Shown here: positions 44,961 to 53,149 of the stretch, one piece after another
Layout: every line of letters begins with the position of its first letter
Numbering within the stretch: the stretch's first letter is position 1
NCBI GenBank assembly: GCA_017645765.1
Contig: JAGCNV010000057.1
Coordinates: 1 to 64,000 of the forward strand
DNA length: 64,000 bases
Source: a bacterium
Lineage (GTDB): Bacteria > UBP6 > UBA1177
Reading direction: 5' to 3'
Notes under the pieces: model-generated
What the model was told of the DNA's origin: nothing
The model's database searches: none
The model's input: the letters and a program-made list of their open reading frames with translations, nothing else
Program-made: the position numbers and the translations under genes

Positions 44961-45602
44961 ATGGCTGAAAAAAAGTTCTCGAAAATCATCACTCCAATAC
45001 TGCTTCTCGCCGCGATCTCGGTTTTGTCGTTTTTCATGAACAAATACCGCTTCGGCGCAAGGCACTTCATATTTCCGGCGGCGCTTTTCATCCTCCCCCT
45101 CCTTTTCGACAGAACTTTCAGGCCGAAAAAGCTCTTTATACCGTCGAAAGAAGGCTTGAAACTGTTTTTGTGGGTCACTGCGGCGACTTTGGTCTTCTAT
45201 CCGCCGCTATTTTTCGCATACAACATCACCTTTCTGCACCGTACACTCGCATCTCCTACGACTCAGGAACTTATGCGGGCTGTGACAAAAGGACTTATCG
45301 CTATTGCAGTCGCAGCGATCCCCGAAGAATTCTTTTTCCGCGGATATATTCAGGAGCATGTTTTTGCCGGTTTCGACAAAAAGATCCTGAAAATAATCTC
45401 ACTCAAAAACCTCTTCACATCGCTTCTTTTCGGGCTTGTCCACGCACTGGCATTTCTCGACATAACGCGGGCGGCGACCTTTTTTCCGTCGCTTCTCTTC
45501 GGGCTTTTCACCGAAAAAAGCAGAGGAAGGATCTTTTACAGCATCTCTTACCACGTCGTTTCGAACATATTAGCTTTCATTCTTTGGACATTTATAAAAT
45601 AA
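44961..45602 (+). CDS. CPBP-family intramembrane protease
   Basis: 213 residues with about six hydrophobic segments. The conserved PEEFFFRGYIQ (EExxxR), FGLVHALAF and SYHVVSNILAF motifs of the CPBP/CAAX-protease family are all present. It would cleave membrane or lipid-linked substrates. It abuts the upstream membrane-protein gene, suggesting a functional pair in which that protein could be substrate or partner. Confidence 0.88.
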   Translation: MAEKKFSKIITPILLLAAISVLSFFMNKYRFGARHFIFPAALFILPLLFDRTFRPKKLFIPSKEGLKLFLWVTAATLVFYPPLFFAYNITFLHRTLASPTTQELMRAVTKGLIAIAVAAIPEEFFFRGYIQEHVFAGFDKKILKIISLKNLFTSLLFGLVHALAFLDITRAATFFPSLLFGLFTEKSRGRIFYSISYHVVSNILAFILWTFIK

Positions 45603-45613
45603 TGGAGGGAATC

Positions 45614-46453
45614 ATGGAAAAACTGAAAAACGCGGCTTCATACATCGCCGGGAAAGTCAAAGAGAAAAATCTCGAAATGCCTGAACTGCTCATAACTTTG
45701 GGGAGCGGACTCGGCGCTTTTGCAGAAAATGCGGAACAGAAACTCGTCATTCCTTACAGTGAGATCCCTGATTTTCCGTCATCGACCGTAGCCGGTCACA
45801 AAGGAAGACTGATCCTTGCTTCCGACAAAGATTCCGGCAGAAATTTCTGGATAATGCAGGGCAGGATCCACTACTACGAGGGTTATTCGATGGAAGCTGT
45901 CGTTTTTCCGCTGCGCACCCTGATCCTTCTCGGGATCAAAAAATTCGTCGTCACGAACGCTGCCGGAGGCATAAACAGGAACTTTGATGCAGGCGATTTC
46001 ATGATAATCCGCGACCACATAAACCTGATGGGGACGAATCCTCTCATCGGCAGAAACAAAGACGATTTCGGTCCGCGTTTTCCCGATATGACGAGCGCAT
46101 ACAGCCGCAAAATGGCGATACTCATGCAAAAAGCGGCGATGGAACACGGGATCTCGCTCAAAGAAGGTGTTTACATCGCTTTGACGGGGCCGACCTACGA
46201 AACACCGGCTGAGGTAAGGATGCTCGCAACACTTGGCGCGGATGCAGTCGGAATGTCGACTGTTCCTGAAGTCATCGCGGCAAAACACGCGGGGATCGAA
46301 GTTTCAGGGATAAGCTTCATCTCGAACAAAGCAGCTGGACTCTCGGCGACACCGCTTTCACACGAGGAAGTGAGTGAAAACGCGGCAAAAGCAGAAAAGC
46401 AATTCTCAGCCTTCATGAAACGTTTTATCTCTTTGGTTTTAGAGGACAAATGA
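45614..46453 (+). CDS. punA: Purine nucleoside phosphorylase
   Basis: 279 residues from the ATG at 45,614, with GGAGG just upstream. The frame is open far upstream over the CPBP gene, but that part is a shadow. Motifs: LGSGLGAF, TVAGHKGRL, MQGRIHYYEGY, VTNAAGGIN, LTGPTYETPAEVRM and AVGMSTVPEV, all of the trimeric PNP family. It splits purine nucleosides to base and ribose-1-phosphate. It overlaps the cytidine deaminase gene by four bases (ATGA), forming a nucleoside salvage pair. Confidence 0.95.
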   Translation: MEKLKNAASYIAGKVKEKNLEMPELLITLGSGLGAFAENAEQKLVIPYSEIPDFPSSTVAGHKGRLILASDKDSGRNFWIMQGRIHYYEGYSMEAVVFPLRTLILLGIKKFVVTNAAGGINRNFDAGDFMIIRDHINLMGTNPLIGRNKDDFGPRFPDMTSAYSRKMAILMQKAAMEHGISLKEGVYIALTGPTYETPAEVRMLATLGADAVGMSTVPEVIAAKHAGIEVSGISFISNKAAGLSATPLSHEEVSENAAKAEKQFSAFMKRFISLVLEDK

Positions 46454-46854
46454 AGAAAGAAATATTTGAAAAAGCACTTTCCTCCGCGCTCGAAGTGAGA
46501 AAAAACGCCTACGCGCCTTATTCCAATTTCGCAGTCGGAGCGGCGATCGTAGCAACAGACGGAACGATCTTTACCGGAGTCAACGTCGAAAACTCCTCTT
46601 TCGGAGCGACCAACTGCGCAGAAAGAACCGCTCTTTTCTCGGCAGTTACGGCAGGATACCGCGATTTCGAGGCGATTTTCATTGCGTCGAACTTAAACGG
46701 CAAAGCAGTTTTCCCCTGCGGGATCTGCCGCCAGGTTTTGGCCGATTTCAACCCGAAAATGCGCGTAATTTTAATCAACAGCGAAACCAAAAAAATCGAG
46801 CAGGATCTTCTTCTATCCGATATTTTCCCCGGCGTTTTTGAATTCGGGAAATAG
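46450..46854 (+). CDS. cdd: Cytidine deaminase
   Basis: 134 residues, the short tetrameric type. YAPYSNFAVGAA, then NVENSSFGATNCAERTALFS with the zinc Cys and catalytic Glu, and PCGICRQVLADF with the other two zinc Cys residues. It converts cytidine and deoxycytidine to the uridine forms. Translationally coupled to the phosphorylase gene. Confidence 0.96.
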   Translation: MKKEIFEKALSSALEVRKNAYAPYSNFAVGAAIVATDGTIFTGVNVENSSFGATNCAERTALFSAVTAGYRDFEAIFIASNLNGKAVFPCGICRQVLADFNPKMRVILINSETKKIEQDLLLSDIFPGVFEFGK

Positions 46855-46956
46855 TCCACAAGTGCTGGAAAATCAGTAGAGACAAGTGAGATGACGACAA
46901 TTCTCAACAATTTCAGATGTGTTTTTGACTAACTATAAAAAAAATCAAATTTAAAG

Positions 46957-46984
46957 TTGACTTTTTAAAATAAATGACTAATAT
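46957..46984 (+). promoter_or_regulatory. Strong promoter of the ToxIN-type RNA antitoxin
   Basis: TTGACT (46,957-46,962), 16-base spacer, TAATAT (46,979-46,984). It lies 125 bases ahead of the toxin start, directly before the structured non-coding stretch. Confidence 0.7.
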
Positions 46985-46990
46985 TCCTGC

Positions 46991-47097
46991 TCAGTGGTAA
47001 CGCTCTACCCTGAAGAGTATTTATACGTGACTACTCTTGGTCTTGATCAAGAATGTAAACGTGGAAAGCGGCTCAAGAAATTGGGTCGCTTTTTTTT
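46991..47097 (+). ncRNA. Candidate type III RNA antitoxin
   Basis: The stretch between the promoter and a terminator ahead of ToxN is where type III systems encode their antitoxin RNA. It has two degenerate ~34-base units (each running from CTCT to AYACGTG), and a perfect 7-bp stem AAGAGTA/TACTCTT (47,013-47,038). The two-repeat design would resemble the shorter type III antitoxins. The repeats are weak, so the exact unit is uncertain. Confidence 0.6.
47065..47097 (+). terminator. Hairpin terminator between antitoxin RNA and toxin
   Basis: AAAGCGGC (47,065-47,072) pairs with GTCGCTTT (47,085-47,092), one G-U pair, followed by a T run. In ToxIN systems such a leaky terminator sets the RNA-to-toxin ratio. 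Confidence 0.7.
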
Positions 47098-47108
47098 ATG
47101 AAGTTGTT

Positions 47109-47612
47109 ATGGGAAAGTTGAGAATATACGAAATCAATCCAGATTACATCGACTATCTCGCTTCTTTCATTCCGCATTTGTTCCACAACAAAAAGTCTGA
47201 TCAGCAAAATGAACGCAAATATATAGGAATAGTTCTTGAAGTACATAATCAAAAATATTTTGCGCCGCTTTCCTCATTCAAAACAAAGCACAAACTTATG
47301 AAGGAAGACTTGGATTTAATAAAAATAAAGCATCTGGCGGTTATCAATCTGAATAACATGTTCCCCGTTCCGCCTTTGCAGATAGTGAATTTTGACATCA
47401 AAACAGTCAAAGATCAAAAATACAAAGCCCTTTTGCAGCGGGAACACCGTGTAATCACCTCGTTGGAACAAAAAATCTGTGAAAACGCGGAAAAACTTTA
47501 CCAATATAAGGTAAACAACGGTAATTCCACACCGCTTGCCAAACGTTGTAACGATTTTCTGCTTTTGGAACAAAAAGCTGCTGAATATACCGCTAAAATG
47601 GAAAAATCTTGA
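47109..47612 (+). CDS. ToxN/AbiQ-family endoribonuclease toxin
   Basis: 167 residues from the ATG at 47,109 (ToxN is about 170). The family pattern is clear: KLRIYEINPDYIDYLASF, RKYIGIVLEVHNQKYFAPLS with K near TKHKLM, AVINLNNMFPVPP, YKALLQREHRVI and FLLLEQKAAEY. These toxins cut RNA and are held inactive by a repeat RNA, giving phage resistance by abortive infection. No Shine-Dalgarno site is obvious, consistent with low read-through expression. Confidence 0.85.
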   Translation: MGKLRIYEINPDYIDYLASFIPHLFHNKKSDQQNERKYIGIVLEVHNQKYFAPLSSFKTKHKLMKEDLDLIKIKHLAVINLNNMFPVPPLQIVNFDIKTVKDQKYKALLQREHRVITSLEQKICENAEKLYQYKVNNGNSTPLAKRCNDFLLLEQKAAEYTAKMEKS

Positions 47613-47668
47613 ACCTCAAATGAGTTCCGGATTTTGTGTAAATTGACGGCTGCACAATCGCTCAAAAA

Positions 47669-47696
47669 TTGACAGAAAATCACCGCTAAATATGAT
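47669..47696 (+). promoter_or_regulatory. sigma70 promoter of the oxidative-stress operon
   Basis: TTGACA (47,669-47,674), 16-base spacer, TATGAT (47,691-47,696), 54 bases before the rubrerythrin start. Confidence 0.65.
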
Positions 47697-47697
47697 T

Positions 47698-47715
47698 AAC
47701 AGTTTTTAAACCGTT
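47698..47715. promoter_or_regulatory. Near-palindromic possible operator
   Basis: AACAGTTTTTAAACCGTT, 18 bases directly after the -10 element, is almost its own reverse complement. It is placed where a repressor would block initiation; the regulator is unknown. Confidence 0.35.
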
Positions 47716-47750
47716 TATGGTTGGTTTATTCAATTTTAATGGAGGAAATC

Positions 47751-48323
47751 ATGTCACTTAAAGGAACAAGAACCGAAAAAAATCTTCTTACTTCTTTCGC
47801 AGGCGAATCTCAGGCAAGAATGCGCTACAACTACTTCGCAAGCAAGGCTAAAAAGGACGGATTCGAGAAAATAGCTGTTATTTTTGAAGAAACTGCAAAT
47901 CAGGAAAAGGAACACGCAAAAAGAATGTTCAAATTCCTTGAAGGCGGCGATGCTGAAATCACCGCAACTTACCCGGCTGGAATGATTTCCGACACACTCG
48001 CAAACCTCAAGGCGGCGGCTGCAGGCGAGCATGAAGAGTGGACCGAAGCTTATCCCGAATTCGCCCGCATCGCTGACGAAGAAGGTTTCCACGACATCGC
48101 AGAAATGTACAGAAAGATCGCTGTTGCAGAAAAGCACCACGAAGAAAGATACAACGCTTTCATCAAAGACCTTGAAGCAAGCGGAATGTTCGCGAAAGAC
48201 CGCGAAGTTACGTGGCGCTGCCTCAACTGCGGATACATCCACGTCGGCAAAGAAGCTCCGGAAAAATGCCCGGCATGCGAGCACCCGCAGGCTTACTTCG
48301 AAGTTCTCAACACTAACTGGTAA
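47751..48323 (+). CDS. rbr: Rubrerythrin
   Basis: 190 residues from the ATG at 47,751 with GGAGG. The diiron ferritin-like domain carries the E-x2-H helices (ETANQEKEHAKRM; AVAEKHHEERY), followed by a C-terminal rubredoxin-like domain (RCLNCGYIHVG...CPACEHP). It reduces hydrogen peroxide with electrons from rubredoxin and is a hallmark of anaerobes. First gene of the run rbr-desulfoferrodoxin-flavodiiron-rubredoxin-truB. Confidence 0.96.
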   Translation: MSLKGTRTEKNLLTSFAGESQARMRYNYFASKAKKDGFEKIAVIFEETANQEKEHAKRMFKFLEGGDAEITATYPAGMISDTLANLKAAAAGEHEEWTEAYPEFARIADEEGFHDIAEMYRKIAVAEKHHEERYNAFIKDLEASGMFAKDREVTWRCLNCGYIHVGKEAPEKCPACEHPQAYFEVLNTNW

Positions 48324-48338
48324 TTCCGGGGAACCGAT

Positions 48339-48722
48339 ATGACAAAAAGGAACGAAGTCTACAAATGCTCACTCTGCGGCAACATCGTAACGGTTTCACA
48401 CGAAGCGGGCGGAACACTTGTCTGCTGCGGAAAGGAAATGGAACTTATGCCCATAAAAACAGCCGATCAGACCATTGAAAAGCATGTCCCTGTCATCGAA
48501 AAAACAGCAGGCGGAATCAAAGTCACGGTCGGCTCGTCGCTTCATCCGATGATGGACAACCACTACATCGAGTGGATCGAAGTAATAAACGGCGATCTTG
48601 TCATGAGAAAGTACCTCAAACCGGGAGAAGCACCGAGCGCGGAATTTCCGATGGAATTTTCCGACGAAATCATTGCGCGTGAATACTGCAACATCCACGG
48701 ACTGTGGGCAAACAGAAAGTAG
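48339..48722 (+). CDS. dfx: Desulfoferrodoxin (superoxide reductase)
   Basis: 127 residues. The N-terminal desulforedoxin site has YKCSLCGN and LVCCGKEM. The superoxide-reducing iron site has EKHVPVIE, SSLHPMMDNHYIEWIE and the final YCNIHGLW giving Cys and His ligands. It reduces superoxide to peroxide, which rubrerythrin then removes. It follows rbr by 15 bases. Confidence 0.96.
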   Translation: MTKRNEVYKCSLCGNIVTVSHEAGGTLVCCGKEMELMPIKTADQTIEKHVPVIEKTAGGIKVTVGSSLHPMMDNHYIEWIEVINGDLVMRKYLKPGEAPSAEFPMEFSDEIIAREYCNIHGLWANRK

Positions 48723-48730
48723 GAGAAAAA

Positions 48731-49930
48731 ATGCCGAACCTCAACGCAATAAAAATCAGCGATTCAGTCTACTGGGTAGGCGCGATCGACTGGAACATCC
48801 GCTACTTTCACGGATATTCGACTCTGAAGGGAACGACCTACAACGCATTCCTCGTCATGGCGGACAAGATCACCCTCATCGACGGCGTGAAAAAGGGGTT
48901 TGAAGACGAACTTCTTGAAAGAGTCGCTTCGGTCGTTGACCCGAAGAAAATCGAATACATCGTTTCCAACCACGCGGAACCAGATCACAGCGGCGGAATA
49001 CCGAAAATCGCTGAAATCGTAAAACCTGAGAAGATCTTTGCGTCAAAAGGCGGAGTCCGTGCTCTCGCGGCTTACTATCCCGAACTTCCGGTCGAAGCAG
49101 TTGCGGACGGCAGCGAACTCAGCCTCGGCAACAAAACGCTGAAATTCATGGAAACGAAAATGCTCCACTGGCCCGACAGCATGTTCTCGTATCTTGCCGA
49201 AGAGGAAGTTCTTTTCAGCCAGGACGCTTTCGGAATGCATCTTGCCACAAGCGAGCGTTTTGACGACGAACTTCCGTGGTCGCTTCTTGTTGATATGTCG
49301 ACAGGCTACTATGCGAATATCATTACGCTTTACAGTCCGTTCGTTCAGAATCTGCTGAAGAAAGTGGCTGCAAGCGGCCTTACTTTCAAAGTTGTCGCAC
49401 CGGACCACGGCCCGGTTTGGAGAAATATGGATAACTTCGCGGAAATGCTGAAGTATTACGACAAATGGTCTGCGAGAAAAACCGACAAAAAAGCGGTCAT
49501 CGTCTATGATTCGATGTGGCACTCGACAGAAAAAATGGCGCGCTGCATCGAAGACGGCCTTGTATCTCAGGGAATCAAGGTGAAATCGCTGTTTTTGCAG
49601 TCATGCGACAGAAGCGAAGTTGCTACCGAAATGCTTGACGCATCGGCAGTGATCGCGGGCGCTCCAACGATCAACAACGAGATCTTCCCGTCGATGGCGG
49701 ATGTTATGTGCTATCTCAAAGGGCTCAAGTTCAAAACGCCTTTTGGTGCGGCATTCGGCTCTTACGGCTGGAGCGGCGAAAGCGTGAAATACCTTTCCCA
49801 AATGCTGGCTGACATGGGCTGCGAAGTTATAGGAAGCGTAAAATCGCTTTATGTTCCAAGTGAAGAAGTAAAAAAACAGTGCTTCGAACTCGGTAAAGAG
49901 ATCGGAGAAAAGATCAACAATAAAAACTAG
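48731..49930 (+). CDS. FprA-type flavodiiron protein
   Basis: 399 residues from the ATG at 48,731 with AGGAG. The metallo-beta-lactamase domain has the diiron motif NHAEPDHSGG and further ligands in SQDAFGMH and VAPDHGPVW. The C-terminal flavodoxin domain starts at KKAVIVYDSMWHSTEKMA. It reduces oxygen to water or nitric oxide to nitrous oxide, taking electrons from the rubredoxin encoded next. Confidence 0.95.
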   Translation: MPNLNAIKISDSVYWVGAIDWNIRYFHGYSTLKGTTYNAFLVMADKITLIDGVKKGFEDELLERVASVVDPKKIEYIVSNHAEPDHSGGIPKIAEIVKPEKIFASKGGVRALAAYYPELPVEAVADGSELSLGNKTLKFMETKMLHWPDSMFSYLAEEEVLFSQDAFGMHLATSERFDDELPWSLLVDMSTGYYANIITLYSPFVQNLLKKVAASGLTFKVVAPDHGPVWRNMDNFAEMLKYYDKWSARKTDKKAVIVYDSMWHSTEKMARCIEDGLVSQGIKVKSLFLQSCDRSEVATEMLDASAVIAGAPTINNEIFPSMADVMCYLKGLKFKTPFGAAFGSYGWSGESVKYLSQMLADMGCEVIGSVKSLYVPSEEVKKQCFELGKEIGEKINNKN

Positions 49931-49939
49931 GAGGAAACT

Positions 49940-50098
49940 ATGGACAAGTATGTATGCGGAATCTGCGGTTATGTTTACGACCCCGAAAAAGGCGATCCAG
50001 ACGGCGGAATCGCTCCCGGAACCCCTTTTGAAGCTATTTCTGAAGACTGGGTATGCCCGGTTTGCGGAGTAAGCAAGGACAATTTCTCGAAAGCATAG
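49940..50098 (+). CDS. rub: Rubredoxin
   Basis: 52 residues, the standard rubredoxin length, AGGAGG before the ATG. Two iron-binding Cys pairs: [11 protein letters not shown] and [11 protein letters not shown]. The [11 protein letters not shown] loop is typical. It donates electrons to the flavodiiron protein and rubrerythrin encoded upstream. Confidence 0.97.
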   Translation: MDKYVCGICGYVYDPEKGDPDGGIAPGTPFEAISEDWVCPVCGVSKDNFSKA

Positions 50099-50107
50099 TC
50101 TTTAAAA

Positions 50108-50983
50108 ATGCCTTTCAATCCCGAAGATTCTTTTTTTATTATCCTCAACAAACAAAAAGGCTTTTCTTCTAACGGCGAGCTTAACTTCCTGAAAAGACTG
50201 CTGAAAATCAAAAAAGCAGGTTTCTGCGGGACACTCGACCCATTGGCTAGCGGAGTTCTTGTAGTCGCGGTCAACAAAGCGACGAAACTCATTTCTTTAG
50301 CAACTGATTTTGACAAAGTTTATTCAGGAAAGATAAAGCTCGGTTTCACCAGCGACAGCCTTGATCTGGGAACGGAACTTACCAAATCCGGCACCGTTCC
50401 GCAAAATATCGACTGCGCCGGGATCGAGAAAAAATTCCAAGGAGTCATCTCTCAGATCCCGCCGGTCTACAGCGCGCTGAAAATCGACGGTGAAAGGGCC
50501 TACAGACTTGCCCGTAACGGCAAAACTCCCGAAATGAAGGCGAGAAATGTCGAAATAAAGTCGCTTGAGATAAGACGAACCGCTTCAGATGAGCTTTCGT
50601 TTTTTGTAAGATGCTCGAAAGGAACATACATCCGCACGCTTGCAGGTGACATCGGAGAATTTTTAGGCTGCGGAGCAGTTTTAACGGAACTAATCCGGCG
50701 CGAAGTCGGTCCGTTTAAACTTGAAAACGCCGTTTCGATGGAGGAGCTCAAGAAAGATCCCGAAAATGTCTGCAAAGCAATCCTTTCAGTCCCCGAATTT
50801 CTGTCAGGCAAAAACACCTGCGCAGTTAATGAAGAAGGATTCAACTATCTCAAAAATGGCAACGAAATCAGCAAGTTGGATCTTGATTTGGAAGAAGGGC
50901 TTAACCTTCTTAAATTCAACGGAAAAGTTTTTCTCATAGTTGAAAAAACAGGGGAAAAAGTCTCTTATTTCGCGTTTGTGTGA
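50108..50983 (+). CDS. truB: tRNA pseudouridine-55 synthase
   Basis: 291 residues. The catalytic motif GFCGTLDPLASGVLVV has the active Asp; QIPPVYSALKIDGERAYRLAR and SKGTYIRTLAGDIGEFLG are family motifs. It makes pseudouridine 55 in the T-loop of tRNA. It lies 9 bases after rubredoxin, at the end of the stress operon, an unexpected neighbour probably sharing its transcript. Confidence 0.95.
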   Translation: MPFNPEDSFFIILNKQKGFSSNGELNFLKRLLKIKKAGFCGTLDPLASGVLVVAVNKATKLISLATDFDKVYSGKIKLGFTSDSLDLGTELTKSGTVPQNIDCAGIEKKFQGVISQIPPVYSALKIDGERAYRLARNGKTPEMKARNVEIKSLEIRRTASDELSFFVRCSKGTYIRTLAGDIGEFLGCGAVLTELIRREVGPFKLENAVSMEELKKDPENVCKAILSVPEFLSGKNTCAVNEEGFNYLKNGNEISKLDLDLEEGLNLLKFNGKVFLIVEKTGEKVSYFAFV

Positions 50984-50992
50984 GTTTTTATT

Positions 50993-51778
50993 TTAAGCAA
51001 GAGTTTTATAGATTTCCACGAACTTGTCGCTTCTTTTGATGACTGAAATTTTGTCGAGCGAGCATGAAACAAGTCCTTCAAGACCGCATCCGCCATCTTT
51101 TGTCTGAATCTGGTCAAGGTATTCTTCGCTTGAAACCGTGACAGCGTCACTGTAGACGATCCCACCTTTGAGAAAGTTGATGTCACCGTAAAATTCGAGT
51201 TTTTCGGGAACGAAAACTTCGCGTCCGAGGTTCAGAAGTCCGAAATCATAAGACCAGAATTTGCCTTGGAAACGGATGTCGTGAAGCGAAAAAACGGTTT
51301 TTACATTTCTTAAATTATCGTCTTGTCCGTAGATTTCACGAAGATAAACCGGAACAAGCGCCGTGTGCCAGTCGTTGCAGTGGATAACGTCCGGACGGAA
51401 GATTTTAGCGTATTCGAGAACCGCTCTCGAAAAGAATATGAAACGCTCCGAATTGTCTGGATAGTCGCCGGTTTCGTTACCGTACAAGCCGTCTCTTTCA
51501 AAGTAGGGATTCGATACAAAAACGACTTTTGCGCCGCTTTCTTCGTGAAATGCCTCGAAAATTTCGGCTTTTTCGTATTTTTCGCCGACCTTGACATCGA
51601 ATGAAACACCGGTCGGAGTTATATCGAATTTTTTCCTGTTGATCGCACTGAAAAACGGAACTATGCACTCCGTCTCGCACTTTTTAGAAACCGATTTCAA
51701 CATTTTAAGAACGGCCGCAGCCATATTTCCGGTGGAAACAAAAGGCTTCAGTTCCGATGCAGCAAACAAAATTTTCAT
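50993..51778 (-). CDS. Glycogen/starch synthase N-terminal-domain protein (GT5 half)
   Basis: 261 residues that match only the N-terminal Rossmann domain of GlgA: ILFAASELKPFVSTGN, DNSERFIFFSRAVLEY, DVIHCNDWHTALVPVYLR, TVFSLHDIRFQG and AVTVSSEEYLDQI. The KTGGLGDV-type ADP-glucose-binding motif is replaced by STGNMAAAV, and the C-terminal GT1 half is missing (GlgA is ~480 residues). It may be a degenerate or regulatory relative. The frame ends cleanly; convergent truB leaves no room for the missing half. Confidence 0.85.
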   Translation of the reverse strand: MKILFAASELKPFVSTGNMAAAVLKMLKSVSKKCETECIVPFFSAINRKKFDITPTGVSFDVKVGEKYEKAEIFEAFHEESGAKVVFVSNPYFERDGLYGNETGDYPDNSERFIFFSRAVLEYAKIFRPDVIHCNDWHTALVPVYLREIYGQDDNLRNVKTVFSLHDIRFQGKFWSYDFGLLNLGREVFVPEKLEFYGDINFLKGGIVYSDAVTVSSEEYLDQIQTKDGGCGLEGLVSCSLDKISVIKRSDKFVEIYKTLA

Positions 51779-51785
51779 AATTTAC

Positions 51786-53060
51786 CTACAGTCTTATAAA
51801 ATCTTCGTTGTTCATGTATTTTTTGAGAACTTCCGGCACTTTGACCGTTCCGTCAGCCTGCTGGTAATTTTCGATTATAGCGACAAGCGTTCTGTCGATA
51901 GCAAGCCCCGAACCGTTGAGAAGATGAACGAGTTCCGGTTTCGACGAAGCATCTCTTCTGAACTTGATGTTCGCCCTTCTCGCCTGGAAATCGCCGGTGC
52001 TCGAGCAGCTTGAAATCTCGCGGTAAGTCCCCTGTCCCGGCAGCCATACTTCGATGTCGAAAGTTTTGACTGCGTTGAAACCCAAGTCTCCGCTGCAGAG
52101 GCAGACGACGCGGTAGTGGATTCCGAGACCGCGGAGGATCTCTTCTGCGTTGAAAAGAAGCTGGTCAAGTTCTTTAAGCGACTCTTCGGGACGGCAGAAT
52201 TTGACAAGTTCGACCTTGTTGAACTGGTGAAGACGGATAATTCCCTTCATGTCTTTGCCGTAACTTCCCGCTTCGCGCCTGAAACACGGAGTGTATGCCG
52301 CATATTTGAGCGGAAGAAGAGCATCGTCCAGAATCTCGTCGCGGTGCATGTTGACGAGGCTGACTTCAGCCGTCGGGATCATGAACATGTCGTCAGTCGT
52401 CTTGTAGGCATCATCTTCGAATTTCGGAAGCTGACCTGATCCGGTCATCGTCTCGCGGCTGACCATAACCGGCGGAACGATCTCGGTGTAGCCGTTTTTC
52501 GCAGCGTTTTCAAGCATATAGTTCATAACGGCTCTTTCAAGGCGTGCCATTTCCTTCTTGTAGATTATGAAGCGCGAACCGCTGAGTTTTACGCCGCGCT
52601 CGAAGTCGATCGTGTTCGTTGCGATGTCGAAATGTTCTTTCGGCTGGAAATCGAAAACAGGCTTTTCGCCCCACATCGAAACGACCGGATTTGCGCTGTC
52701 GTCCTTGCCGAGCGGCGTGTCGTCAGCCATCATGTTGGGAATCGAAAGAAGAATGGAGTCGATCTTATCCTCGACTTCCTTAACCAGCGGACCGAAAGCT
52801 TTGACTTTGTCGCTGAGCTCCTTAAGCTCGTCCTTGATTGCCGCTTTCTCCTCAGGAGTGCCGTTTTTCATCACGAGCGGCATCTCTTTCGAACGGGTCA
52901 TCTGTTTCGCGCGGGTCTGCTCCGATTCGGTGATAAGAGCTTTTCTCTTCTCGCTGAGTTCGATAACCTGGTCAACGACCGTGAGATCCTTGAAATTACG
53001 GTTTTGAAGATTGAATTTAACCTTTTCAGGGTCTTTAAGTATCAGTTTGATGTCAAACAT
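51786..53060 (-). CDS. serS: Seryl-tRNA synthetase
   Basis: 424 residues, normal length. An N-terminal helical arm (LSEKRKALITESEQTRAKQM) precedes the class II core with GSRFIIYKKEMARLERAVMNY, TAEVSLVNMHRDEIL, CFRREAGSYGKDMKGIIRLHQF and the last motif GSGLAIDRTLVAIIENYQ. It charges tRNA-Ser. AGAGGTG precedes the ATG. The GT5-half gene follows 7 bases after its stop. Confidence 0.97.
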   Translation of the reverse strand: MFDIKLILKDPEKVKFNLQNRNFKDLTVVDQVIELSEKRKALITESEQTRAKQMTRSKEMPLVMKNGTPEEKAAIKDELKELSDKVKAFGPLVKEVEDKIDSILLSIPNMMADDTPLGKDDSANPVVSMWGEKPVFDFQPKEHFDIATNTIDFERGVKLSGSRFIIYKKEMARLERAVMNYMLENAAKNGYTEIVPPVMVSRETMTGSGQLPKFEDDAYKTTDDMFMIPTAEVSLVNMHRDEILDDALLPLKYAAYTPCFRREAGSYGKDMKGIIRLHQFNKVELVKFCRPEESLKELDQLLFNAEEILRGLGIHYRVVCLCSGDLGFNAVKTFDIEVWLPGQGTYREISSCSSTGDFQARRANIKFRRDASSKPELVHLLNGSGLAIDRTLVAIIENYQQADGTVKVPEVLKKYMNNEDFIRL

Positions 53061-53149
53061 TTTTCACCTCTTATTATAAAAAAACCGCGTCATAATAGGC
53101 ATAAAGGGTTCGTTTGCAAGTTTTTTGCACCTTGCGGACTTTCCATTGT

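Noticed and set aside
46985-47060. tRNA-like stretch GCTCAGTGGTAACGCTC
   Set aside because: It resembles a D-arm, but the D-stem does not pair, and no anticodon arm, T-arm or acceptor stem follows. The type III antitoxin reading fits the context better.
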